The notes beneath the pieces are model-generated. The model saw nothing but the letters and a program-made list of their open reading frames with translations. It was not told where the DNA came from and did no database searches. A program made the translations under genes and the position numbers. A stretch of DNA of 64,000 bases from NCBI GenBank assembly GCA_022885665.1, contig JAGQDJ010000030.1:549549-613548 (forward strand), in the 5' to 3' direction. This document shows, one piece after another, positions 47,249 through 60,304 of the stretch (positions are counted from its first letter, which is position 1; every line of letters begins with the position of its first letter). This DNA comes from Triops longicaudatus. Its lineage: Eukaryota > Arthropoda > Branchiopoda > Notostraca > Triopsidae.

Positions 47249-50200
47249 ATGGAGGTGCTTAACGTGACTACGACCTTGCTCTTCGTCTTGGATATCATCC
47301 TGCTCATCAACTTAGCGCCAGTTGGGGGGCAAATGCCAAATTGGGACGATTACGATGCCCTAGTCCTCCCGAGAAAAAATTTCAGTGACGTCTACGAACC
47401 GTACGGCCCCTTCGAAAGGCAAACCACACTCCGGAAGACCCAACAACCGTAAGTTTCCAGTGAATGGCTTTTTCGCTTTTGTTCAGCTCCGATATAGCAT
47501 TCGTGCATACTTCCATAACAGCGCTTCTTTTTCCATTATTGTTAACTCTATAGCAACTCCACCCTTTTTCAAAAAAATTTTACTACAGATTTTGGTCCTG
47601 ATTTCTGAAAATACTTCTTGCTTTTTTGCTTAATTTTTGAAAATTTTCCTTGCTTAATTGGCGAAATTACGATGCAAAAAACGTGAAGGAAGTCCTGTGA
47701 GAAAGTCGTAGAAATTACGATGAGATTTACAGCAAAAAGAAACTAATGCGACAACATGTAAAGAATTAAATTAAATAAGTATTATGAGTAAACGTGCTGC
47801 AGTGTTCGCGAATCTGCGAATCCACTGCTGTAGCGGTTCGCTACGTATCCCTCTAATAGAACCAAGACAGCCAACGAGACTCGTGACTTAAAAAAAAATC
47901 AAAGCAAAGCCAGTGAAAAACATTTTTCTGAAATATTGCTTCAACAAGTCATCGATAAGTCTACGTCCAACACTCGTGCAATTGCCGTGGCTTTAGGTAA
48001 GGGAACGTTGTTAGGGTCGTTTTCTTATGGAGAATACTACAAGAATGAAAGGTGAGTTGAAAATAGCATAGGAACAATGAAAAAGGGAGTTGGAAAGAGA
48101 GTTAAATTAGAAAATCATCCAAATGAGTCACCGAGACGTAATACCAGTGAGAGAGAGAGTGAAAAACACAATAGGTGGTATTACGATAATGGACCCATTA
48201 AATGTTTTTCTTATTACGTTGGGGACAATAGGTTTTGCAGTGTTCAACGGTTAGGAATTCCCACTGTCCCACTCGAAAAAGTTGGCTTGTTTTGCGAAAA
48301 GTTGGGGAACTCGACCACGAATACGTGAAAGGGCAATGAACGAAGCAACGTCGCTGCTGGAAAAGGAGCGGTGGAGGAACGAATAGTTGCATCTTTCTTC
48401 TTTTTAGTTTTTTTTTTTCCGCGACCATTTTTATACTTGTTGGATTTCGAAACTAGAAGCTTGAAATCGTGTGAAAGACACATGTAAACAAGTTAAACGA
48501 AATTCGCAAAATAAAAGAATAGATCGGAGTCCAAGAAATTAAATGTTGCACGTTTTGATCTCTGTTTCGGAAATGGACAATAGGAACCGTTTTGGGTGGT
48601 AGTTCCTAGGAGACTTTTTCGGTTCTGGCGCTGGCTCAGTTTCCTGAAGGAGGTGAGCCAGGTAGATCCTGGCACGGAGCAGCGTTGTGAGCGCAAGCTT
48701 GCGGATGCTTACCTTGAACTTGGAAGAAAAAAAGAATCGAAACATGAAATATAGCGGCTTTGGGTTTGAGACTTCTCGTAAAAAATGTAAAGAGTCAAAA
48801 AAGTAACCGAGCTTCAAAGATTATCTAAAGATAAACATATGAATGTATAACAAGTTATAGACAATAAATTCTATTAACTGAAACCCGAGGGACAAAAGTA
48901 CCGTCAGATTGTACCCTAGACAAGTGACAAATTAAAATGTGTAAAAAAAAATATTTTCTGAAATTATGTTGCGTGTTAAAGGGAATTCCTCTTACACAGG
49001 AAACCGGTTTATCTGAACAAACGTTAAACAAGCAGATAAAAAGAAGAGAGTCTTGTTATAACGAACCTCTTTTTTCACTTTTTCGTACCAGTTTCTTGCA
49101 AATATAAAACATATTTTATAAGTATGTGCAGTTCAACTGATAGCAGGTTAAACCGTGCATGGATAAGTGTGAGTCTGTTGTACTTATAAAACGCAATACA
49201 CTTCAAGGCATTATTACAGGTTCTTTAAAGATTGTTCATGGAAGATTTTTCTGCCATGGTAAATGGCTGGTAAAACTTGGACGTAAATCACTGTCTAGTG
49301 AACGTGCCTTTTTAGAATTTCGGCATTTACTTTTCTCTTTCTCCAGTTTAGCTCGTGCCGACAAGCTTTGGTTCATCTTCTGTGCATGAAGGCAATAGTT
49401 CTTTGCATTAAAGTCAAGTAAAATATTAAGCCACGTTTCCCAAATCTATCGTTTAAGGTCACTGTAGGCCTATACCTCCCATTTATGGCCGATATGTTTA
49501 TAGCTGAATATGTTTATCAAGGTCATTAAATGAAAAATGGAAAGTAGGTATTAGAAAAATCATTAATATTACAAAAATTAGGGATATTAGAAAAATAAAT
49601 ATTACAGTATAGAAAATTATAAATGTTAGAAAAATGTAATAATAAATTTATTGTAAAAAATATTAAAAATATTTCATGGTTCTCGCGAAACATACCAGAA
49701 CTTTCTCCGCTCCACTGAAAAAAAAGGGTTACCGACACTTTATTTACCTTTCCTTTACTAGTAGCTAAAACTCAATGGAACATCGACAAAATGAAACCCA
49801 TGTATAACGAACAATGCCATGAAACAACAGTGTTTGAAAAAATAGACAAGTGGCAATGAAATATGTACTAATTTTTGAAAAAAAATTGCCAGTCATGTGC
49901 ATTTTAATCGACATGTAATTGTCCAGAGCTTCATTTAAGCCGTTAATGGTGAACAGAACGGAACATCCTGTTTCCGGTTAGGGAAGGGGCGGGTGGAAGG
50001 GAGCACGAGCAGGGTAGTGCACATAAAAACCACTGGACCAGCTTCCATATCTCCCCTTTTCAGTCAATTATATCCGCTATGCGAAAGGTAACACAACACG
50101 AAGTCCATATAGGGAAAACGTAAGTGCATTTGGATTGCGACAGAGGAATATGTAGTGTCGCAGGGTCTAAAGTCATTATTTGACAATGGGTCATGTATTC

Positions 50201-53200
50201 GTCTTGCTCACGCGTGCATAGAAGTTAAATCCCAAGAACGTATAGTCGTTAAGGAATTCAGTTGTGCAGTAATAGGCGGAACGCATGAAAAAAATTACCT
50301 TAGGATCGTTAAATGGGCGATGCTTGTAGTCAAGGAGAAAAACCTAGAAGGCCGCGTCGAGACAAGGAAGATAAGGATCGTTAATGCAGTTAATTACGCC
50401 GTTAAAATATTAGAACCTCAAAAAAAGCAGAAAATCGTCATAAGACCACAAGAGGCCTTGCTCTTACAAAGTCTGTGTAATTTCAGCTTTTTAGAGTTCA
50501 GAGGGCGTTAAAAGTTGCCAGGATAGCTAAACGCCCCGGTAGAACTTTAAAAAAAAATCGCTCTGACTATTTTGTAGAAAACAACCGCGGTTTGGAATTT
50601 CTGGAAATAATTTCCGCCAAATGTAGCAGTAACGCAGCATTGAGCATGACCCAATCCATACACATGCGATTCGCAGTTCACGGCGATTGGCAACGTTTAT
50701 AAGCAACGAGTGATCAACGTGCGTCTCGCAAAAATCTTAAGTTTAGCTAACGATATGGGCCGTTTGTACTGTCATCGATCGCCAACAACACATCCTACGT
50801 TTACACATAACAATAACGTAACAAAAAAACAAGAATACTGCAAAGATTTGCTGTTTCAACCCCGAGCTATAAAAATAGTACAAAACTAAATAGCTAACAA
50901 TAGTCTGCATTGTTCCATCGCTAAGGGGTACTAGCTCTTTATCTGGCTTCTGTTAGCCATTAGTTCGTATGTGCTGTGATTTATTCTATTTTCTGAACAA
51001 AAATTATCGAAGTGCCCTTCTCACGTAATTTTAAAAAATATGCAGGATTAGTTCATGTATTTAATCCTTTATTAGATTGATCTCGTGACAAGTTTCGAAA
51101 CGAGTGGGTTTCACGAACACGTGACGCTCACAAGTTGCAAGGTTTTGACAGTATTATGCTTAGACTCGTGATTAAAACTTAAATATATTTTCCGTGTCGT
51201 TACTTTCCACTCATACGAAAGGTGTTGGTCCTTACATAAGGAGCAACACCTCTCAGCGGTGAAAAAATAGCTTTTCTTTATGTCGCGTACCACTTCATGG
51301 ACCGAACCGTCCTCTTTTGTATAAGTATAATAATACCTCACGACATGCTATCACAATTACGTGTTTGCCACTGGGCACAGGTCGTAAACACGTTAACTAT
51401 GTTACAGAAGCGTACTTCTTTTTTTTTAATATATACAGCAAGCTAAGATTAAAAGGCCGTCACAACCGCCTGCTTAAAACGAAAGTTGTGTTCACTTTTG
51501 GCGGGAACTTACTAACACGCAAACCCTTTTGTGTACTGTGCACTACATCGGGTTTTACCCACTCTTGTCTCGGCATGCTTAATTTACCCGGATCGACATC
51601 ACACGAACTTTCAGCCTCCTAAGAAATAAAAGCCAAGTCACGAAACCCATCGTCTTTTTCTTCCATTCTTCAGAAACAAAGAAATGCGAAGTCATAGTGT
51701 CAATTTCGGGACGTTCATCATCCTAAGTACACAGTTTTAATTGATATGTGAAAGTTGCTGTACTAGAAATTTTCGTCTTGAATGGAAAAAAAAATCCAAA
51801 GATATTCAGTGCTTAAGGAAACTAAAGATGTTAAGAAGTTCAGCGAATGTGAACATTACTTTGTGTTACAGGACTTACACCATTGTGGCTCCACGCCTAG
51901 TAAGACCCGATTCTTTGTACCGTATCTCCGCTGTGTTATTACCGTCAGCCGCTCCGACGTTGCTCAAAGCCACCCTTACTCATGACAAAAGCCATGTCGC
52001 GTCCTCGAGCTTGCTTATGGACCCAGGTTTCACTGACAGTTTTCATCTCACGGTAAGAATTTTAAGTTTCAGTATAGAAAGTTCGACGTTAATAACGTGT
52101 TTTGTCTCTTACAATTCACATTTATTGTGCAGTTCATAATTGTAATCCATGGTCCTTCATTCTGCAATAATAATTGTAAATTTTTTGCTATTTTAAATTT
52201 TTCTAGATTTTTTATTTTCTTGAGCTAGAGATTGCAATTGCTGCTTTTCCAGTTAACAGATTTATAACATGACATTTAGACCGTGATTTAATCAATATTT
52301 CCTTTTTGATTTGTAGATCCCACCTACGAGTAGTGATGGAGACTACAGACTTAAGATCGAAGGCTATGATCCGTTGCAAGGAGGTTTGTTTTTTGTGGAG
52401 GAAGCTCGTTTGCAGTTCACTCCTCAGTTCCTGACGGTTTTAGTCCAAACCAATAGGATTATTTACGCAGGGGATATGGAAGGTAAACCGTCGCTATATT
52501 TAAGTGTGTGTAAAGAGAAGGAAATAAAATAAAGCTTTTTAGTGAAAATACGAGTCATCCTACTGCGCATGGACTTAAAGCCGTTTGACGATCCGGTGAC
52601 AGTTTACATCCTCGTAAGTTTTCGTTTGTTCTCTTTTTCTTTTCTTCAAGGTGCTATGAAAAAAATTTACTTTGTTTCTTATTTTAAATAGTTCATATTT
52701 TTTATACTTCTTATTTTAAATATAGTTTAAATATTTTAAATGCTTTATTTAAAAAAAAATATTCTTAATTTCTATAACATTTTTTATATAAAATAAGTTT
52801 TTATTAAAAACGTTATTTTAGGATCCACATGGTTTTGTAATGCGTCGATGGCCGTCGCGTCCAACGAACAACGGTAACAATGAAAGTCGGTTTCTCTAAG
52901 AAATTATACTAGAAGTTCTGTACGATAGGTGTCGTTAGTTTACGTTATCAATTACCCGAATGGCCTCGCAAAGGTAATTGGACCGTTATGGTGGAAGCCC
53001 GTACTCAGACGCACCGTCACCAATTTTTTGTTGAGAGGTATTTTCCCCCTCAGTTCGAAGTAATCTATTCAAGCTTAATATCTAAACTCGTTCTAAAAAT
53101 CTTTTCAATCTCTCTTTCTTGTCGTCCAATAATAAAGGTAATCGTGACCACGCCTGCTTACTTGCTTGATACGGATGAACACGTTCCGGTAGACGTCGTA

Positions 53201-56200
53201 ACAGGTTTCCATGCTGAAAAAGTAACGTTAGGCAACGTTACCGTACGGGTTTTAACCAAACGTACCGGTTCTGCAGGAAAATTCCGACTGGTTAAAGAAG
53301 ATTCCCCAGAATGGGTAATATTCTTAAATTTTAGTATTAATCAATACTAAACAACATTCTTGGGATATGTTTATATATTCATTTATATAGATTCTTATTG
53401 TTTACATATTCTTATTCAGTTAATCAATTTGCAGAACACTCAGTATAGAGGAAAACGGTCGTATTTTTATTGTGCTAATATGCATTCTTATATTCATCAA
53501 TATAGACGCCGTATTTTCATTACGACCAGCCTTTGAGTGAAATTGAAAAAGAAGTGGGTCATTTACCGGATTCCACTGTTCGAATAGAAGTACTGCTTTT
53601 CGACAAGTTTTTGGGAGAAACGCAAATGGGATTCAGCGAAACGAGAATCATAAAAGCGCAAGTGGTACTAGATTTCACGGGACCGAGCACCAAGATTTTC
53701 AAACCAGGAATGCCTTTTGTTACGCAAGTAAATATTGCCAATTTTACAGTAGAATCTCGTTATAATGAACTTTTGTTAGGGACCTCATTTAAATTACATT
53801 TAACCTTATTGTACGATTTACTTGTAGTATCAGTAGACTGTTTTTGAGGCCTAGAAGTATGTAAACATATAGAAACCCAATTTTATGTAACGGAATTCGA
53901 ATACGCCGATTTTTAAAAAATCTCTTTATTCCATTTATTTTTTTGTTGTTGTCTATTTTAAACGGGTTAGGCAATAACGAGATTTGACTTTATTTGGAAT
54001 AGAGGATGGTTATAAACGAGATTTTTTGCAATATTCAGGTGTACGTGAAATATGACGACGACCAGATTTTGTCACCGGAGCGACTAGCGACTGGAATGCT
54101 GTCGCTGCAGAGCATAGCAACGCTGGGAAACGGGAAGACACTTGCGTTACCGGAAATTGTAATACCTCGTAAAGGCGAGTACCAGTTTGCCGGGGCCAAT
54201 GATCTAGAAGAATCCTTGGAAAATTGGGTATTGCGACAAACGGAAGATGCCCGTTATGAGCGGTTTCGTAGCACCGGGGTACACGAATTCCAGGTAGGTC
54301 GGGTGTAACTATTTCACACTGTTTATGCAAATTAATTTTGGGCGAGTATTTCTGCAGTACCGATTTTTGTTCTATCGCATTTGCGATACTGTATAAATAT
54401 TTATGAGCCTCAGTTGCCCAATAATGAGCCATTGTTACTACAGGCTGCAACATTGTCGGAAGCTATAAAACCAATACCGAATGAGAACATTTTTTTTATT
54501 ATTTTGTATTCTTTGATGCATTTATTTAATTTAATTTTAATTAATTTGTTTAATTTTTTAGAAAATCTTCATTGACGTTATTGACTATGATATTGACAGT
54601 ACGTAATTATTATCTTTTTCAAGCTTCATGTACCGAAAGGAGCCGAAGAATTGCGGATTGTTGCCCGGTACAAAGACGAAGAAGGCGAAGTGGAAGCTAA
54701 ATTACACGCATTGGCGTACTATTCAGCTCGGGAGCAATACTTGGGTCTAATTACCAGTACTAAAAAAGCCAAAGTGGGAGAATTCGCCGTCTTTCATGTG
54801 AAAACTAGTTTTGCTACCGACTTCATAAGCTACGTCGTAAGTTGTTTTATCCAGTTTCTCCAGTTATACGATTTTTTTTTTCATTGGTTTACTTTTTTAA
54901 AGGTTACTGCGAAAGGTTTAGTTGTTACAAGCGGCCAAGTTTGGCGCGAAGTACCGAACGGGGGCAGTACCACGACGTTTACAGTACCGGTATCGTCCGA
55001 TATGACTCCGAGCTTTAAAGTCGTCGCATTTGTCACAACCAACTTTGGTGACATTGTCGCTGATGCTGTAACAGTACCGGTAGAAAGCATTTCGCGTTAT
55101 AAGGTAATAAACTATTTTAATGAATTCCCATAAAATTATTTAAATGTTTAGTAAACTAAAAACGAAGAAAGAAAGTTAATGAAAAACTAACTCAGATGAA
55201 CGTCACGCTAGCGCAAGGACGCGACCATACGAAAGAAACCATTCAAGTAGTGACACAAAGTGAACCTGGATCATTTATTGGCTTATCGGTACTCAGAAGC
55301 CTTCAGTACTCATTCCAAGCCAGTAACGAACTGTCTCCCAGTAGTGTTATGGAAAGTTTATACAGACTGGAACCTTTCAAAAGGTATAACTGAATTTGTA
55401 ATTATTCTTAACTGAACTTGGAAAAGAAAATACGCAAAATATGAATAAACTCAAAGGAATAAAGTAAAAATTGATAAATAAATAAGAATAAAGTAAAAAT
55501 TGATAAATAAATAAATAATAATAAAAAGTAAATAAATTAAAATTTATAATACAGATGAAAAATATTACATTCTTCATACAATTCTTCATAAAATTTGACT
55601 TCAGGCTGTTATAGAATTGAACGAATAATTATTTTCGTGTTGTTTCCTTCCGAAATGATAAGTTGTTCTGCCATACGTTACAAACAAAATAAAAAGCTAA
55701 TCGATCCGAGTTTTGTCAAAGGTCAGTTCATGGCGTTGCGTGGAGAGATCGAGAGGGTATGCGGCCAATGCAAACGGAATACTTCCCGGGACCAAATTAC
55801 GGACCTGATGCATTCCGGACATTTGATTTAGCTGGTTTGGTTGTATTTACGGATGGGTCTCTGCCCACAAATCCTAACACAGGTACGAAAAAAGAATAAT
55901 AAACAACTGGGAATTGTAATATGTATTTATTTTTGCCTTTTTTTTCTAGCAATTTGCACCAAAACCTCAGGATTCCGACCATGCTTAATTATCGGCTGCT
56001 ACCAAGCTAATGAACGATGTGACGGTGTTAAGCAGTGTTCTGATGGATCAGACGAGGATGATTGTAAGGATTAGAATAAAAAATGTATTTTGCCTTTCTA
56101 AAGGGTTTAGTTAGGTCCAAAAGTCGAGGATGATCGGGAGCATTTTCGCATTTTCCGACGAAACTTGTTTTCGGTATGTACGATGAACGAAAAGATTATA

Positions 56201-59200
56201 AATTTGAAATATGAAGTTGAACATATACTATTTTTGTATTAAAAGGATTCGTTTGATTCGTCGGATGGTGATTGGACATGGTTGGATATTCCAGTAACAG
56301 ACAGTGGCGAAGAACTCAATGATCAGCCTGTTCCTCAGACTAATGAAGTGTGGTACATTAACGGGTTTAGTATGCATAGTGAATTAGGATTCACCATGCT
56401 TAGTGAGGTTGTTGAGGTAAGTTTATTTGAAACAGGCTTTTTAAGGTTTGTTTGTCATAATTTTCTAATTTTATAGTACGACGGAACTCCGCCGTTTTAT
56501 TTGGCGATTGAAACGCCCTCACAAATCAGACGTGGAGAAACTCTCGGTGTGAGACTGGTTTTCGTAAATAATTTGGAGGAAGAAAACCAAGTTCTAATTG
56601 TTGTCGAAGATTCACCCGATTTTCTTTTCGTACTAACTGACGCAGAAGGTGAAGTGAGTCACTATAAACCTAAAATGGTGCGCGGTGATCATCATCATAT
56701 GATCGTGGTAAATAACCTTCCTCCTTATTTTTACTTATTTTACTAACTGTAGTTCTCATTTCAAATTTTAGGTTAATTTAGGCCTTAATTTTCATTTCAG
56801 ATAATGTATCGTTTTATAATTTAAGAGATTTTTTTCTTAGATTCCACCATTGGGAATGTATGAAGTTCCCATCGCTATCGCCCCGCAAATCGAGCAAGGC
56901 ACGCTAGAAATTAAAATCGTGGCCATGTCTCAGATCTCAAGACGAGAACATGTGCATGAAGTGGAAGTATTGGTAAGAATTTCTTAAAAATTTAATAATT
57001 AAAATATCTCTTGCTTTGTAACGTCCGTTAAGTTACATATATCTCACATTTTTCCTATTCTCGCAGCCTGAAGGTGTCGCATTATACAGGCACACGTCTT
57101 TGCAACTCGATCTCGAAAGCCGTGCGTTTGTTCTCAAGTTCTTGGATATCCCAGTGGATGAAAGTCCCCGAATCGCTTATGAAAACTACCGGCGTTACGT
57201 CTACGGAAGCCCCAAAGCTTTCGTTTCCGTTTGCGGTACTTTTTGCTTCTTTAAGACAGAAAACAAAAATATTTGAAATGTTGATATCTATTTTCTCGTG
57301 AAGGTGACATTTTTGGACCCGTTTTTCCTTCCATGCCGCCGAACGGCCAAGCTTTACTTCAAAGATCGTTGAAAAGCTTCGAAGCGCATGTATTCACCTT
57401 TGGTGCTACTTTGTGGAGCTTACATTACTTACGGCTGACGAACCAACTTCAACGAGAGACGATGTACGCAGGATTTGACACCTTGAACGTGGAATTAGCC
57501 TCGTTGATGCGTTTGTACGACGGCCAAGGCTCATTTCGCTTGTTTACCAACTCGAAACCGAGCGTTTGGTAAGAAACAATGATCTTACTTGCGTGAAAAG
57601 CAAATAGTTCTAAAAATACTTGTAAAACACTTTCCACTCGTGGTAGTTTTGTATACATAATTACACAGTAGTACACTAGAGAAATAAAAGTCATTATTTC
57701 ATACAATTTCGCAGGGTAACGGCGTGGGTTGTACGGACACTGGCCAAGGCGCAGTTTCAAGATTGGGAAAATTATTTCTTCGTGGATCGACAATTATTAG
57801 AGGCGTGCTCACAGTGGCTGATCGGCTTCCAGAACTTTGATGGTTCTTTCGGCGAAACGGAAAACTACTCGCAGCCTTTGGAACGCAAAACTGTAATTTT
57901 ATGTTCTAATACTCTAGACCTCAAAAGAGGACGTCGACGTTGGAGATCAATTAAATAATAATGATAAATATAGAAAACAGATACGTCAGAAAGGACGCAA
58001 CGTATGAGTCAGTTTCTTAGAACAATTTATTGAAAAGGACGCGTAAAAAGACTTTTTGCTTGTTAATGACTTCAAGTTTTATTAACCGTATTGCACGGTG
58101 TAATATGCAAGAGCAAAGCAATTGAGTGATTTAGAAAAAAATGTTTTTATTTTTTTTTTTTACTTCCAGGTGACGAACACTACAAGGAACGCTGCACATA
58201 CGGCCCATGTGCTCATAGCGTTAACGGATGTACTGGAGAGTTTGCAAGGCGAATTGAAATCACGTGCTGCTACTGCGAAGCTGAAAACTATTCAGTAAAT
58301 ATTTTAAATACATTTAAAAAAAAACATGATATTCATGTAAAATGTGACTTAGTTTTCTAGAACGACTGATTTCATCAATACGTGATCCTTACGAGCTGGC
58401 TCTCGTAAGTTACGCGCTGACGCAAGCGAATAGTGGTGCTAAAGAAGTGGCGTTTGGAAAATTGCATTCAATACGACGGGAAACTGGTAATTGATCGATA
58501 TCAATGACGAGAAAAGTAAAGTAGAGGAAGCATTTTAATTTTTCAGAGGGAATGGTGTACTGGTCAAGAGAGCCTGTGCCACTCAACGGTATTAAATACG
58601 AAAATCAGAAGCCGTTTTTACAAGCTCGTGGTCCGGATGAACAAGACGCCGTAGCTGTTGAAGCGTCATCGTACGCTTTGCTAGTTTACTTGATGCGTGA
58701 CGGTATCAACGAAATTCAAACTAGGACAGTCACGTGGCTGAATACCATGCGAATGACTGAAGGAGGCTTTGTGTCAACTTTTGTAAGTAGAAATTCAGAA
58801 CAACTCAGTGAATCAACCTAACGTGAATTTCAAATTCGAATCCAAAAATAAAGTCTATAATTTAAGTCAAAGTATACAAATTGTAGTTTAAATCCAAGTG
58901 TAGTAAATTATATAATAAATCTTACGTTGTTTGAGGAGATGAGGTATTTAAATTTTTGATTTTACATTGCAGGATACGTTAATAGCCATGCAAGCGCTAA
59001 CGGAATACGCCTACCGGGCAAGGCTACGTGATATCACCGACATGACGTTAACAATAGACCCTTCTGCATCCAAAGACGTTACTGAAGTTATAGGTATTAA
59101 TAGCGAGAACTTGGCAAGCGTCCATAAGATCGAGGTAATGCTTATTTCGTTATAAATGAAACTCTTGGATTTTTGTGGAACGATTGATTTTTTATGAACT

Positions 59201-59539
59201 TTTCATGTTTGTGTCATATTAATTGCCGTTTTAATTCAAAGTTGCCGAATGTTTGGGGTCACGTGAATGTGATTGGTCGCGGTGCGGGCCAAGCAGTATT
59301 ACAGCTTAAAATCCAGTACGGAATTGATTACGAGCCGTTGAAAGACGTTCCGAAACAGCCCTACTTTTACCTAAAAGTGAACGAACATTACAGCACGTTT
59401 CGTAATAAGTCTCATATCACTATCGACGCTTGTTTCAGGTAATTGCCCTAAGTTTATTTTTAACTTATTTTTTACTTCTCTCTGAAATTATCTATGTGTA
59501 GTTTAACTTTTTTATTTTGATTTTTAAACATTTTATTTA

Positions 59540-59570
<31 letters not shown>

Positions 59571-60304
59571 TTTGAAAGGTGGCTTGCGAAACAAGAATCA
59601 AAAGTCAGTGGTTCCACAGCTTTGGAGATTCAACTACCGACCGGCTACGGTATCGTTCAATCGGATGCTAACCACGTCGTTGCTGATCCGAAATATCCGT
59701 TCTTAACGGATGTTTTATCAGAGGAATTGAAAGTTACGTGGTACATGGATTCCGTATCCACCAATTTAACCTGTTTCTCCTACCTGATCAAACGATGGTA
59801 CCCGGTAGCTAACCAAACCATGTACCGGTCGGCACTTATATACGAATCTTACATGCCAGGTGAATTTCGTAACCAATTTCATTACCGATATCTTAATTGA
59901 TTTTATTTATTAATTTTTAACATTACTCTATGTTCTTAACAAAGTTATATTCTTAAAGGTTCCTTGTTGTAGTTCAAATATTTGTGGCAATAACGTATTG
60001 TCTGTTGCTAAAAGCGAGTTACTGTATTAAATATATATTATGTTTGCGTTGAATTGCAGTATTTTAATAATTCCGTTTATTTTTTTATTCAGAACATTTC
60101 GAACTGCAAATCATTGAAGCGACTCCTTTGTACGTTTTGGACATATGCGAAGTATGCGGATCGTACCAGTGTCCGTATTGTCCTCAGTACAGCGCAGGAT
60201 TGAAAAACCCCATGACCTTGAGCGTGCTTTTCATCTGCACACTGATTGCCATGACATGGCACAAAATGTTTGCTGTATTTTCTGTCGATATTCATTCAAC
60301 GTGA
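47249..60304 (+). CDS. Mcr: Macroglobulin complement-related (Mcr/TEP6-type) protein, thioester-less, with an LDLa module
   Basis: Alpha-2-macroglobulin/TEP-superfamily protein of the Mcr (TEP6) type; Drosophila Mcr acts at septate junctions and in phagocytosis. 28 coding exons with consistent phase give 1,627 aa: 47249-47448, 51872-52052, 52317-52482, 52543-52613, 52822-52873, 52929-53059, 53138-53314, 53506-53727, 54039-54293, 54624-54836, 54903-55103, 55196-55383, 55722-55882, 55950-56063, 56115-56173, 56246-56416, 56477-56707, 56841-56972, 57067-57235, 57304-57568, 57715-57892, 58170-58294, 58353-58486, 58547-58782, 58973-59134, 59242-59438, 59579-59859, 60093-60304. A signal peptide (~1-28, TTLLFVLDIILLINLAPVGG) is followed by macroglobulin domains starting YTIVAPRLVRPDSLYR. 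A six-cysteine LDLa module (~740-780, ending CSDGSDEDDC) sits in the bait region. Then come the TED fold without a GCGEQ thioester, the receptor-binding domain, a Cys-rich stretch and a hydrophobic tail (~1598-1620). The acceptor at 55722 has a weak pyrimidine tract and is the least certain junction. Confidence 0.92.
47449..51871 (+). other. Mcr intron 1 (4.4 kb)
   Basis: The signal-peptide exon and the first macroglobulin exon are 4.4 kb apart, while the other Mcr introns are mostly 60-350 nt. The splice phase across it is correct (CC|G). The interval holds an E2F-like TTTTGGCGGGAA at 51496-51507. ORFs at 50155-50511 (+) and 51111-51341 (-) lack an in-frame ATG near their start and have no similarity. 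I see no transposon body. First-intron enhancers are a reasonable guess. Confidence 0.5.
55457..55514. repeat. Two 29-bp tandem copies in an Mcr intron
   Basis: A 29-bp unit beginning GAATAAAGTAAAAATTGATA is repeated once in tandem (starts at 55457 and 55486) and runs into TAAA/TAA microsatellite sequence. It lies in the intron between coding exons 12 and 13. Confidence 0.8.
59533..59573. repeat. TTA / TTTA microsatellite
   Basis: Consecutive TTA units changing to TTTA units in the Mcr intron just upstream of the exon starting at 59579. It takes the place of a conventional polypyrimidine tract. Confidence 0.85.

Noticed and set aside
50155..50511. 118-codon ORF in Mcr intron 1
   Set aside because: It opens at GTG, its first in-frame ATG is far inside, and it shows no similarity to a transposase or reverse transcriptase.
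51111..51341. 76-codon minus-strand ORF in Mcr intron 1 with some Cys and a possible donor
   Set aside because: It starts at GTG and I could not find a partner exon. Composition is protein-like but evidence is too thin.
53038..53137. Alternative donor GAGAG|GTATTT in the Mcr-like gene
   Set aside because: Using it breaks the frame. Extending the exon to 53059 (TTCGAA|GTAATC) keeps phase and gives PPQFEV-IVTTPAYLL, as expected for this family.
54548..54601. Possible extra Mcr exon between 54294 and 54623
   Set aside because: It has splice-like ends but would leave phase 1 before a phase-0 exon. The direct join gives HEFQ-LHVPKGAEELRIV in frame.
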